Source of the DNA: Malus domestica | Lineage: Eukaryota > Streptophyta > Magnoliopsida > Rosales > Rosaceae | Length of the DNA: 64,000 bases | Assembly (NCBI RefSeq): GCF_042453785.1 | Contig: NC_091676.1 | Location: 379,501 to 443,500, forward strand | Reading direction: 5' to 3' | Part shown: in pieces, positions 21,798-32,600 of the stretch | Layout of the letters: the number at the start of each line of letters is the position of its first letter | Position numbering within the stretch: the stretch's first letter is position 1 | Translations under genes and position numbers: made by a program | The notes under the pieces: generated by a model | Databases searched by the model: none | What the model saw: only the letters and a program-made list of their open reading frames with translations | Told to the model about the DNA's origin: nothing

Positions 21798-22649
21798 TTT
21801 GCAGCTGGGGTGCCGGGATCCTTCCACGGCCAGTTATTCCCCAAGTCCTCACTCCATTTCGTGCATTCTTCGTATGTGGCTCATTGGCTCTCTAAGGTAC
21901 TAGAACAAGTGGTGGACAAGAACTCTCCGGTGTGGAACAAGGGGAATATTTACTATATGACTTCCCCTGATGAAATAGTTGATGCTTATGCAGCCCGGTT
22001 TGGTAAGGACATGGCAGGCATTCTTGGAAGCTAGGGCTAAAGAGCTTGTGGTAGGTGGAATGGTAGTGGTGATAATCACGCAAGCCATCCCAAATGGGAC
22101 CCCTCCAGCCGGATTCCAAATGGCATCATGTTTGATTTTCTGGGCTCTACTCTTATGGAGATTGCCAAGGAAGTAAGTCAGTTAGCAACTCTTATGTGTT
22201 CAATTAGAAAGATTTAAGAGACGAGAATTAAGTCAATTGGTTATGGCAATGTGTCAATCTCTTGTAACATATCTAATTCCTCTATGTTTGTTTTATATCA
22301 CTTCACCTTGTAGGGACTGAGTAGTGAAAAAGAGATGGACGCATTCAACATTCTAACATACAACACAACTCCAAAGGAGATAATGTAGCTTATTGAAAGG
22401 AATTGATGATTCAACATACTGAGAATGGAGTCGACAAGCCCATGGTTAAAAATGGGTCATCTAAACTACAAACAGGGACTCGTAATGCAGCTAAGAGCTG
22501 GGTTGGGGGAGTTTTTTAAACGCATTTTGGAAGTGAGATAACGGATCAAGTGTTTAATAGGGTTTATGAAAAAAGTGGATAACTTGTTCACCAAATATAA
22601 TCCATATGTAATGAAGGAACTCAGTTGTTTCTTGCTCTCAAATGCAAAT
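21798..22649 (+). pseudogene. SABATH-family methyltransferase pseudogene (partial)
   Basis: Degraded fragments in several frames match the middle and C-terminal parts of plant SABATH carboxyl methyltransferases (salicylate, jasmonate or IAA type). The first is FAAGVPGSFHGQLFPKSSLH followed by FVHSSYVAHWLSK, then NKGNIYYMTSP. Next come EARAKELVVGGM and a MEIAKE segment ending at a GT donor. After a retained intron (22173-22313) come EKEMDAFNI and TYNTTPKEI. The last parts are LRAGLEGVFK-like and EITDQVFNRVYEK-like blocks ending near 22649. The N-terminal SAM-binding half is missing. At least one frameshift lies near 22025 and a stop near 22386. The retained intron argues for a copied genomic segment rather than a reverse-transcribed copy. 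No intact SABATH gene is visible in the window. Confidence 0.8.
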
Positions 22650-23044
22650 GAAGCAACACAAATATTGTGCCAACACTTTTTGTGTGGTTAGTTATACTTT
22701 TGCTTTTGTATATCTCTCTAATGTGGTATTTGTATTTTACTTTGTGCTTTATGTTTTGTATCTCTCTCTAATAACACTTCTAGTGTAGTAAGGCCATTTG
22801 GGGCAATAGACAACTCAATCTTCTTAAATGAACAATAAATGCCCAAGTGCATCTCCATCTCTAAAATGAATAACCTAGTTAATTCTTATTAAAATATTAG
22901 TATTTTTTATTTTATATATAAAAATAGATAACTTTATTTTTAATATCGGATAATAATAAAATATTGGTTGAAAGTATTTGAAAATATTGAAATGTAATGT
23001 AAAGTGGAAGAACATAGTCAGGTATTTATAGAATTTTTTTTTTA
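22650..23044. other. AT-rich spacer after the SABATH pseudogene
   Basis: No gene is visible. The phrase ttgtattttactttgtgctttatg at about 22728-22751 recurs at 23267 and 23528, so the spacer shares repeat sequence with the duplication that follows. Confidence 0.5.
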
Positions 23045-23552
23045 TTTTTTAATTTTTTTAAAAACTTTTTAATAATTTGAATTGTGGCTGACATCTTGCG
23101 TTACATAGGCAAGGCGTTGGGCCAAGCGATTATTGGCTAACTTTTCCATCGGGCTCACCTTAAGTCTAATTGCCCGAGTGGGCTAGAGTGTTTTGGGAGG
23201 GGCGAGAGTGGATTGGGTTGCCTATCCCCAAGGTAATAAGCAACGATGAAGTTGCTCTAATGTGGAATTTGTATTTTACTTTATGCTTTATGCTTTACTT
23301 TTTTTAATAATTTTTTTTGTAACTTTTTAATAACTTAAATTGTGGTTGACGTCAGCCTTGCATCACATAGGTAGGGTGTTGGGTCATGTGATTATTATCT
23401 GACTTCTTCATCTGGCTCGCATTGAGCTTGCTTGAGTGGGCTGTAGTATTTTGGGAGGGGCTAGACTGGATTGGGTTGTCTATCCCCAAGGTAATAAGTA
23501 ACGATGAAGTTGCTTTAATGTGAAATTTGTATTTTACTTTATGCTTTAAGTT
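23045..23552. repeat. Tandem duplication of a ~240-bp noncoding unit
   Basis: Two adjacent, diverged copies lie at about 23045-23290 and 23291-23552. Both carry, in order, an A/T-rich lead, attgtggctgac or attgtggttgac, a cacataggt-type block, gggaggggc, tggattgggttg, tatccccaaggtaataag and ttgtattttactttatgc. Single-base differences are scattered through both copies, so the duplication is not recent. No coding frame is conserved. Confidence 0.85.
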
Positions 23553-23594
23553 TATGTTTTGTTCCTTTTGAGGACCCAAAGCAACTTTAAAAAT

Positions 23595-23752
23595 GGAGAA
23601 CTTTAACGAAAAGCTCCCAGTACTGTTCACTTTATCGAAAAATTACATTTTTACACTAAAAAGTCAATCCTGGTACTATTCACTTTACAATTTATTTTGT
23701 CATTCTGGTTAAAACTTAAAGTTTTCAAGTCATTTTCATTAGTTTTTCCTTT
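23595..23752. repeat. MITE-like element (family A), full-length copy
   Basis: The ends are imperfect inverted repeats: ggagaactttaacgaaaa on the left and tttcattagtttttcct on the right. The internal text (ctgttcacttt, aaaagtcaatcctggtac, tattcactttac, cttaaagttttcaagtc) is a phrase I know as very common in apple-type genomes (recollection). A truncated relative lies at 59664-59769. Confidence 0.65.
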
Positions 23753-23763
23753 AAAAATATGGA

Positions 23764-23914
23764 TGTGTTATCCACACACTTTTTTTTTACTTCTCATACC
23801 CTCCTTATTAATTTATGTCCTTTAATTTTCTTCAATTCATCCAATCCAAGGGCCGAAAACTAAAAATGTGTATGAGAAGTAAAAAGGGATATGTAGATAC
23901 TACACTCCTAAAAA
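23764..23914. repeat. MITE-like element with TIRs (family B)
   Basis: Left end gttatccacacact..ttacttctcata and right end gtatgagaagtaaaaaggg..gtagatactac pair as imperfect inverted repeats of about 40 bp around an A/T-rich centre. No coding capacity. It lies directly next to the family A element. Confidence 0.6.
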
Positions 23915-24515
23915 TAAAATGCTGAAACATACAAAAGTCACACAAACAATTTAAGAAAAATTAACAATTAGATTGACATTCTTGAACAATAAATGTAAAA
24001 TTACGAACAAAAGTTGTACAAACAACTTTTAAAAAATGACAACTCGATTGGCCTCAAGTAACTCATTCATTAGCGGGTGGAACTCAACTTGCCCTTAGAA
24101 ACTAGCTTCTAAGGAAGTGGTGCCCAATAGCTCTAAAACAATTCTTCGTATCGTTTCAATTTTATTTGGATGCTCTCGAACAGACATTCTTAGCCACTCC
24201 AGAATATGTTGTTTTTCAGTGTAAGACAATTTGACAAAGAGAGAATCACCATTTATAAATAACCCAAATGAGTTGGGTGGACTTGATTTGGGCCCGACCA
24301 TTGGCGCTACCCAAGTTTCAAAATTAAAGCCCAAATTTCAAAATCTGACCCAAAAAGGAAAATTGGGAGTCCAAAGCGGGTGATTGGGGGTGGGTTCGGC
24401 TGGCCGGTCCGGAAATTGGATCCGGTCAAACGCGACAAGAAAACGATGACTTCGATTTGGCACTGAACATTCTCCAATCAATCAATAAAATATTGGTCGG
24501 TCTGTGAAATGTGAA
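23915..24515. other. Intergenic region and promoter of the DHHC gene
   Basis: A minus-strand ORF at 24095-24334 has a plausible amino-acid composition, but I recognise no family and see no splice context for it. The last ~150 bases should include the promoter and leader of the palmitoyltransferase gene. Confidence 0.4.
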
Positions 24516-24596
24516 ATGGAGGAGGAGCCCTTGAAATTGCAGAACTTGGATTCGATTCCGGTTCAGCTGCAATCACTTGACATTTTCAATCTCTGA
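24516..24596 (+). other. Candidate upstream ORF in the DHHC gene leader
   Basis: ATG at 24516 opens a 26-codon frame (MEEEPLKLQNLDSIPVQ...) ending in TGA at 24594-24596, 37 nt before the main ATG at 24634 and in a different frame. It matters only if the transcript starts upstream of 24516, which the sequence does not show. Confidence 0.4.
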
Positions 24597-24633
24597 ATCC
24601 TCTGAAGCTGCTGCTCCAACGGCAATTCCAATC

Positions 24634-27430
24634 ATGGCCGACTTGCCCAAGGTTAAACTCTTCTCTCGTCTCCCCTTGCTTTCTGTTATTTTCTTTTGTA
24701 ATTTTGTCATTTTCTTCTTCTATCGGGGATGGACGGTACTTTGTGCAAAACTTAATCGGATTTTTTTGTTAGTAAATTCATCCTTTGTGTGTGTGTGTAG
24801 TTTAATCAGATAGTAATTGACCAAAACCCAATTGATTGGTCTGTTTCTGTTGCATTTTTCTGTACCTGTTCTTCATATTTATTGAGTTTCCTCTTTTTCC
24901 AAAAGCTAAATGGTAATTGGATGCTGGAACCTGGAAGCGCCTAAGCTTATCTATCAGTTTATATATTTTAACTTGGTTTTTAGCCAAAAGAGTTATGAGA
25001 TTGTCATACCTCCTCAATATGGTTTCATAAGGATTCGACGTGATCATGGAGTGCCGGCTGTCGACTACCTGACGCACTCCCCCTCCTCCTTTATCCGGGC
25101 TTGGGACCGGCCATGTAAGACATAGGCGGAGTTATACCTCCTCAATATGGTTATTGGCAGTAAATCATTTTAGTCATTTCGTGAAAAATTCTTATTAAGT
25201 GGAAGTATTGGTTTACAAAAATACTCTTAAAAAGTGGTCATGTGGTAGTTCACAAGACAATTTAATGAGGATACTGACATATTTTTCACGAAATTCCAAA
25301 ATGACTTATGATGGACAACCTCATGAACCACTTCTATCGATTTTCATTGTTAGCGACCGAAGGCCAGTCTTGGAGATCAATTTGGTTAAAATGCCTAATA
25401 GCCCTTTAACTTTTGTTTTAGTTGTTTTTAGACTGAGTACAATTGAATTGCTTGCCTGATTAATTGGTAAGTGTTTTTCTGTGAATATTCATTTGTTAAG
25501 TGTGCTTTTGCGTTTGAATGATTGACATTCATGTTGCAAGAAATAAGTTGTGCTAGATTAGTTGGTTTTCCATAAAACAGAGAAACTAATAATAGATTCG
25601 GTAGTTTAAAAAAAGAAAAAAAGATTCGGTTGTCCGGCTGCGAATGTGTTGATGAAGAGCTGGGACATGTATATACCTGCTTTTAACACCTTTGATGGAT
25701 CTTACTGGTTGTGCAAGTTTGTGTTGTTTTCTTGGTTGCTTACTTGTGGGTTACATATAGGAGCATTTCATAGCATCCATCAAGGAGGACTATGACGTCA
25801 CATGTTGGGGTTGTGGATTACACCTTCTTCTTCCGTCAAATGCTCCAATTTTCAAGTGTGGTTGGTGTGGAGCTTTAACAAATCAAAATGCGGGGAAACG
25901 TGAATGCAAGTACTTTTGGTTGAGACGCTTGCGGGATCGCTGCTTTGTCGGTATCCTGTTCATGTTTATGCTATTTGTGATATGTATGTACTCATTGCTC
26001 GTATAATTCTTTTTGGAATCTCTCTCCATTTTGCTTGCACATTTGTTGACATTCACCCCTCCCAAATAATTAGGCATTATGTATCCTTAGTTTCACTGTT
26101 CTATATTATCTTCTGTATGAAAATTTAATTGATCTATTGGAAATGGTCAAAAGATTTCCATGAAAGAAGATAAGAAAATTTACTTTAATTGCAAAATGTA
26201 AAACTGCAATGACGAGTTAATAGCTTCTTTTTGGGGATTGAGGAGCGTGTTACCAAATTTGCATTGTCTAGTATGTTCTACAGGTCGAGAAGATAGATTT
26301 TGCGTATGCAAGAGCTCATAAATCCCAAATTCAATGTATTTTTCCGTGTAGTATTTAAATTTAAAACAGGGCCAAACTACTTTTATGAGGTTTTTCTTTT
26401 ATTTTTCATGTTGACATGTTTCCTTAAATTGCAGGTGGTGGAGTGTGGGCGATGTTCCCTGTTCTTTTCGGTATCAGCTATTTCCATGGAATTTTTCACT
26501 CCATCATTGCCTTCATGTTATCTGCAGCCACTGTTTATACATTCAGTTCTGCTTCATTTGCGTGTGCTGGAACTCCTCCATGCAGAGTGTGGGGAAGCTA
26601 TCCAGCTGTGGGGAAAAGTGATCTCGATAATTATACCTTCTGTCACCAATGCTCAAAGCCAAAGTCGCCTAGCACTCATCATTGCCGGTCCTGTGGAAAG
26701 TGTATATTGGACATGGATCATCACTGCCCATTTGTGAGTGTTGTCATCTTCTTCCCAATTCGTAAATATGTTGGTCGTTTGTTTGACGGAATATCTTTTC
26801 TGTCTATTAAACGCATTATCTTTTAATCACTTGACTTCTAGGTATCAGTAAGACTTGGTAGATTTGGATTTGAGATTATAACACGCATACTAATAGCAAT
26901 GTAACTGCATGATTTTGATGCAGATTGGGAATTGTGTTGGTGCAGCTAACCACCGACACTTCATTGCCTTACTCATATCAGTTGTCACTAGCACGTTCTA
27001 TATTTCTATCATGGCTATATATGTGTGTTATCATAGCTGGCCATCCATAACCTACGAAGCCGAGGACCACTTGCATGCCTTTGACAGTTATTCAGCTATA
27101 ACAGCTATCCGTGAGATTATATATGGTTTGCTAAGATCTGCTGTCCTTTTATCCCCTAGAGGGCTTCTTCTGTTATATCTGTTTATTTCAAGTGTTTCGT
27201 TGGAGATAGGGTTGAGCATACTTCTGTGGCAGCAACTGAGTTTTATTTACGAGGGAAAAACCTATTTGAATCATTTAAGTTCACAGGGAACTGATGAAGT
27301 TGGAGAGAAGGATTGCCAAAACCTCGTGCGTTTCTTTGCATTCCCGTATCCCTTGTCAAGATATCTTCCCCTCTGCTCTCGCTCAATTTTGCCAAGTTTG
27401 CAAAAGAAGACGCATAGACACAAGAAGTAA
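24634..27430 (+). CDS. DHHC-type protein S-acyltransferase (palmitoyltransferase)
   Basis: Four coding exons, 24634-24651, 25761-25983, 26435-26733 and 26924-27430, sum to 1047 nt (348 aa). The enzyme attaches palmitate to cysteines of membrane proteins. An N-terminal zinc-ribbon-like CWGCG...FKCGWCG is followed by membrane segments and then the cysteine-rich domain [30 protein letters not shown], with catalytic DHHC. Two more hydrophobic segments and a basic tail (KKTHRHKK) follow. The N-terminal CWGCG plus DHHC combination matches the Arabidopsis At3g18620-type PATs from memory; the exact number is uncertain. Exon 1 encodes only MADLPK, its donor (GTTAAA) is weak, and its choice is the least certain part of the model. 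Intron 1 holds a short insertion with 19-bp direct repeats. Confidence 0.9.
25006..25152 (+). mobile_element. Short retroposon-like insertion with 19-bp direct repeats
   Basis: A 109-bp GC-richer segment (25025-25133) is bracketed by identical 19-bp copies of atacctcctcaatatggtt at 25006-25024 and 25134-25152. The insert contains gtcgactacctgacgcac, atccgggcttgggaccgg and cataggcggag, phrases I recall from other plant genomes. Target duplications this long are typical of LINE-mobilised insertions. There is no poly(A) tail or tRNA head, so the class is open. Confidence 0.65.
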
Positions 27431-27882
27431 AAGAAGTACTCTACTTTCCTTTTCCTTTTCTTTTAGTCAATTTTTTAGGAGGGGGGCTTGATTTTACTTT
27501 CATGATAAGCAAGAGTTTGAAGGTTCGCGGGGTGTATACACCCCCATCCCTGAAGAGAAACTCCTTGTAGGGTTGGCGGTTGGAACACTTGTGGTTTTAT
27601 CGAGTTATGGATAATCTGTATTATAAATTTAAATTAATTGGAGAAGGTGAAACAATTTTGTTTAATTTTATTCACTGTTAGATGTTAGCTTACAGCAATG
27701 AGTTAGATAATGTTTGGATTTTTTTTTTTTGGGGGGGGGGTTTAGGGGGTGGGGGTTGTTGGTGGTGGGGAGTTAACCCAAAATATAGACGTTGCCGGTC
27801 ACATGTTTAAAAGTGGACTTCCCCACCTCTCGTTTAAAGGATAACATTTCAGTTGCTCGTCCTCTCCTCCTCCTCCCTCCCT

Positions 27883-27949
<67 letters not shown>

Positions 27950-27959
27950 AGTCTCTCCG
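27431..27959. promoter_or_regulatory. Spacer between DHHC gene and YGGT gene, with CT-rich leader
   Basis: The first part is the 3' UTR of the DHHC gene. G-rich strings lie at about 27730-27765. A (CT)n tract from about 27880 to 27946 ends 13 bases before the ATG of the next gene, so it is probably transcribed as part of its 5' UTR. Confidence 0.55.
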
Positions 27960-28926
27960 ATGGCTACCTGTTCTTATCTCCTCAACCATGTCCAGATTAA
28001 AGGTACCAATTAAAACTGGTTTTCGTTTTTCGGTTTCAGAGTAGCTTTCTGTAAGATTTCATTATTTTGTGTTCTTGATTTCCATTTCGTTGTAGGATGG
28101 CCCTCCAGGATAAGGATATCCAAGCTTGGAAATCTCAGTCCTACTGTGAGTACCCCCGTTCTGTTTTTCCATTGCAAAATTTGAACTTTGTGAAATTTCT
28201 CGAAGCGAATAACTTCCGCGCGCACCCGTTTTCTCTATATGCACGCGCATCGGCTCGTGTTTTGTTGCAAATTTAATCCAAAGTCAAGAAGAGTGCGAAG
28301 GAGAAAAAGTGGAGTGTGCGGAAATCGCTTCCCCTCTAAAATTGGCTCTGTTCAAACTCTATGCATATGATTTCAACAAACTCTCTCCAGTCTGTTAGGA
28401 AAGCTTCAAGACAAGAAGTAAAAGGCAGCCAAAGCAAGGACTCATAATTGCACAATGTTCCTTCTGTTTGGTCCAAGTCGGAGCTCCTTCTCCTACCACT
28501 CTATTGTCATTGAAGCCATCGGATGAGATAGATGCGGTTTCAAACATTTTCCGCACTGGCGGCTCACTGGGCACATCACATAACGTCTCGAATCTAATGC
28601 ACAACTTGGTGGTGGCAGATTTGGACCCTGCAACCGCGAAGCTAGCAATCGGGTTTCTGGGTCCATTTTTTTCGCTGTTTTCGTTTCTGTTCATAATAAG
28701 GATAGTCGTGTCCTGGTACCCAAAACTTCCGGTTGGGAAGTTCCCATATGTGGTGGCTTATGCTCCCACAGAGCCGATTCTCATGGCAACCAGAGAGGTG
28801 ATCCCGCCGTTAGGCGGTGTGGACGTAACGCCGGTGGTGTGGTTCGGATTGATTAGCTTCCTAAATGAGATATTAGTAGGTCCTCAAGGCCTTCTTGTCC
28901 TCCTCTCTCAACAACTTAGTAGCTAA
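27960..28926 (+). CDS. CCB3: YGGT-family chloroplast protein, probably CCB3 (cytochrome b6 haem assembly)
   Basis: Three exons, 27960-28002, 28096-28145 and 28399-28926, give 206 aa. The N-terminus (MATCSYLLNHVQIKGWPSR) is basic and Ser-rich like a plastid transit peptide. The C-terminal half is a YGGT domain with two hydrophobic helices (GFLGPFFSLFSFLFIIRIVV and WFGLISFLNEILVGPQG) around SWYPKLPVGKFPYVVAYAPT, EPIL and REVIPPLGGVDVTPVVW. The -DLDPATAKLAIG- lead and the C-terminus agree with CCB3, which acts in covalent attachment of haem ci to cytochrome b6 in the thylakoid membrane (family knowledge). YLMG-type homologues are the alternative. The exon 3 acceptor was chosen at 28398 because it alone keeps the YGGT frame open from exon 2. 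The gene converges with DRE2. Confidence 0.85.
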
Positions 28927-29637
28927 TACATGCGAGATTTAGTCGTGTGCGAATAGGGAAGTGTAATTTTTTGTGGGAGAGTGAATAATAAACTTCATCG
29001 TTGCCTGCGTATATGGTTTCTTATGGCTTCACTATTATCTTCATTTCAGTACTTGAAAGAAAAGTTGTGGAAAATATCGGATTGAGATCCACTTCAGATC
29101 TCACACTTTAGAGTCTGTTGACCGAACAATTCAGACCCTTCAATTTAAACCCTGTGTTCCCTATTAACCTATCCTATTGAGCTTCACACGTAATATCTCT
29201 CGGACGCCAAGATTTCTCATGAACGCTGAGTGGACTCCGCAGAGGATCTCCATCCGAAAATGTATGTCTGCTCACGGACTCTCAGGAAATGTCGGAAATT
29301 CAGCATGTGAAAGAGAAGAAAAGTAGTCGAGAAGCGTGAGCTAATGCATTGCAGCAGAAGGTACATAACAAGTTTCTGATTATTATCTGGAATAAGCACT
29401 GTTGCTTTGGAAATCGAAGACAAACATAAACCTAAGAAACAAATTTATCCGACGGTAATAAGACATTGACAACATGGACCAAACTAAGGACACACTGTCA
29501 AATTCTGAACCAGAATTTATGTTTTGATCCAGAGAGAGCGACCCAAAAGTTCATATATCCGAAGCGCGGTAACTTGAGCAAAGAATACCATCAACACATA
29601 GCACCATTCAGATGTATCTGAAGAAGGCGGTTCTAGT
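28927..29637. other. Convergent intergenic region between CCB3-like and DRE2 genes
   Basis: This should contain both 3' UTRs. A minus-strand ORF at 29217-29423 has no recognisable features. Nothing else is seen. Confidence 0.5.
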
Positions 29638-32600
29638 CTAGATGTCTGCTGTAAGGAAGTTCGCTGACAGTGATACCTGGAAAGGAGATGAACGTTAGCC
29701 CGAGTGCCAGAGAGAGCAAGAGAGGGAGCGAGGGATTGATTTTGAATCAAGAAAATACCTTCTCGCCGGGTTTGAATGGAGGAAGACCTTTAAAAGGACA
29801 TGTAGCGCATCGAAAAGCATCCCCTAGTCCACACTGCAGATTGTAATTTTCAAAGCAAAGTAAACAAAACTGAACAGAGAAATAAAAATACATTAAAATG
29901 CAGATGGATGAAAAACTAGAGGACATACACTGCCACATTGCGACTTGAAATTGCTCAAATCTACTGTGGAGCCTAACTTCTCTACTTTCTGCTCTTCTTC
30001 AGCTCTCCCACAAGTGCAGTTTTTACAAGCTTTCCTTGTGCTTCCAACTTCGCAATCACTAGCTGCACAAGCACAGTGTTTGGTACATGGTTAAAAGACC
30101 ACAAAAATTACAGTTGATCCCCAAAAGAATCTCATGAGGCCGACAAACAATGAAGATGATTCAAAAAAGCATAATTTGGACCATGATGTCTTACAAAGCA
30201 GCTGGGGTTTCTTCAAGTCCTCTTCTGTTAGTAAACTATCCTCGTCAATGAGATCTGACTCATCATTGATCTGAATTTTTGGTAAATTTTTTGTGGTCTT
30301 TTTTAAGGCAAAGGATGAACCAATCTTCCAAGACGGCCTTTTAGCCTTGACCTACAAAAAAGAACAAAATTAAGGTTCGAATGACTAATTTTTAGCTGTC
30401 GCAAATCATATCCCATGATAAATGCACATGATCCAAATTACAAATTTTATTAAAAGCATCCATCCACAAATAAAATCTATTGATACAGTTTTTGTGAACC
30501 AAGATATTCTTTTCATTCTTGTGAAATTATGAAATGCTAGAGTAATCGGAAAAATCAGAGATAACAATGGAACATTCATCGGATGCTATACTCATGTGCT
30601 ACAAAAAAAACAGAAGTACTGCAGTGCAAAAGCCTTGGGCAATTCAGACATAGGGAGATTGATGAGGTGGGTAGATTAGATTCAATTAAACGCCTACAAG
30701 AAATTAAATGGAGAATATAGTGCTAGACAGGATTAAATGGCAGGAGAAACTTCACAAGTAGGATCCTATCTAGATCCTGATAATGGTCCATGTAGCAACT
30801 CCAAACGGTTGGTAATAAGGCCGAAGTGAGTTGAATCGAGATTTGTGTTATTGAATTAACATGCAAGGGGGAGGATAGGGAATTTAGAAATCTATACCAA
30901 TGGATACTAGTAACACTGAAACTTACCCCAAAAGATAGCTCAGATGGTAAACTTGATTTCACTTGAAGAGCTTTTGCTTCTAGAAAACCAGACAATAGTA
31001 ACTTGCGCTCAAGAACGGAGGTGGTCTGCAAGAGAACCCAAGTAAGATTTCTCATTCATGCCAAAACAAAATCTATAATGTCACAATGTCAACATTAATG
31101 ACCTTATCTGTTTCCCCTGTCGAAGCATCGGATATCTTGTAAATTAGGACTGTTCCACCAGGCTTCAAGACTCTTGAGACTTCCCCTAACAACTGCTCAT
31201 TTGGAAATTCAATCGATCTACAAAGAGTAAACACAATGTCCACAGAGGAAGACCCCACCGGCAGCTGATCTGTCATGTCATATATCAAAACAAAATGAGA
31301 TGAACACTATATTTTTGGCTACTACGTAAACTGCGCACATGACAAACTAGTGCGAAATAAAAATAAATAGCTAATCCCAGACCGGTAGATCCAACATAAA
31401 AACTAAGCAATTGATCTTGAGATGCTATATAATGCTGCCCCTGGACCAGAGCCGGCCTTGAGGGTGTGCAACAGGTGCCACCGCACAGGGCCCCGATTCG
31501 GAAGGCCCCCTAAATTTTCATTACATTACATGTATACATATGCATATAAAATATATTAGATGAAAAAAATAATCTTATCTATGGTTCTAGCGCAAGCGGT
31601 TTAGCTCTTCTTTCTTATAGCCCATGTGCTGGGTTCGAATCCCAGTGATATTGTTTTGTTATATTTTAAGCTTTTGCAAATTTGTAAACAGGAGATAACA
31701 AAAAGGCATCCAAAGTGTATCGAACTCGGGACCTTTGAAGGTAAGGAAAAACACCTGGCTGATCAAACAACGTATTTTTGTTGCAGTAACTTGTAATATT
31801 TTAGTTTTATAGATGAAAAAATTGAAAAAAATAATAATAAAGAAATATAACATTAAAAAAAATGAAGGGCCTCCATCTAAGTTTTGCTCAGGGCCGCTCA
31901 ATACTCAGGGCCGGCCCTGCCCTGGACCATAAACTAAGCAGAACTGATACAAAACGAAATATCAGACTTCCGGACATGAATCTTGTTCATAAGCAGCGAT
32001 AGAATCAAGCAAAGTTTTGTAACCCATGGACACATATTGAATGGCATTACGGGAGAATAGAGACACAACTACATTAAATCACAAAAATGAATAAGAAGCT
32101 TACTTGAAGAAGACAGAGTGACAATTTGAGGTTCACACTTTTCGGTCCCGAGCTCCCTTAATGCATCAAAAACTAGACTAACAGGTAGAACCCCATCATC
32201 TGTAAATGCCAGAACAGATCCCTGCAGAAATGAAGTCAATAATTTTAGTGGGTTACATCCTCTTTCCCACATGAAATTATTAGGCAAAAAAAAAAAAAAA
32301 AAAAAAAGCTTAGTTCTTCAAATTTTTTAGGCTGAAGAACAAATAACAACAGCTGACACAAACACAAAATAAAATTGATAAAAGGACAATTATTTTGACA
32401 AATAATTAAGTCAGGTTCTTCATTCTCAAATTAAAAATAAAATAAAATTATGCAATCAGATTCAAAATGGTCGATTAAAATCTGCTTTAAAAGTATTCAA
32501 CTTTCGTCTTCCATTTTTCCCTTTCAGTTTTCTGAGCAGCCAAACGGTTCGCAGGAAAAAATTCGCAGTAATTGAAAAATCGCTAACAAACGCATTGCAA

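Noticed and set aside
24095-24334. 79-codon minus-strand ORF with an ordinary-looking protein composition
   Set aside because: No recognisable family, no splice partners, and it lies next to MITE sequence. It could be a remnant of an unknown gene but I cannot support it.
31581-31650. Functional tRNA gene
   Set aside because: The T-arm is perfect but the acceptor stem does not pair and the segment lies inside a transposon, so it is listed only as tRNA-like.
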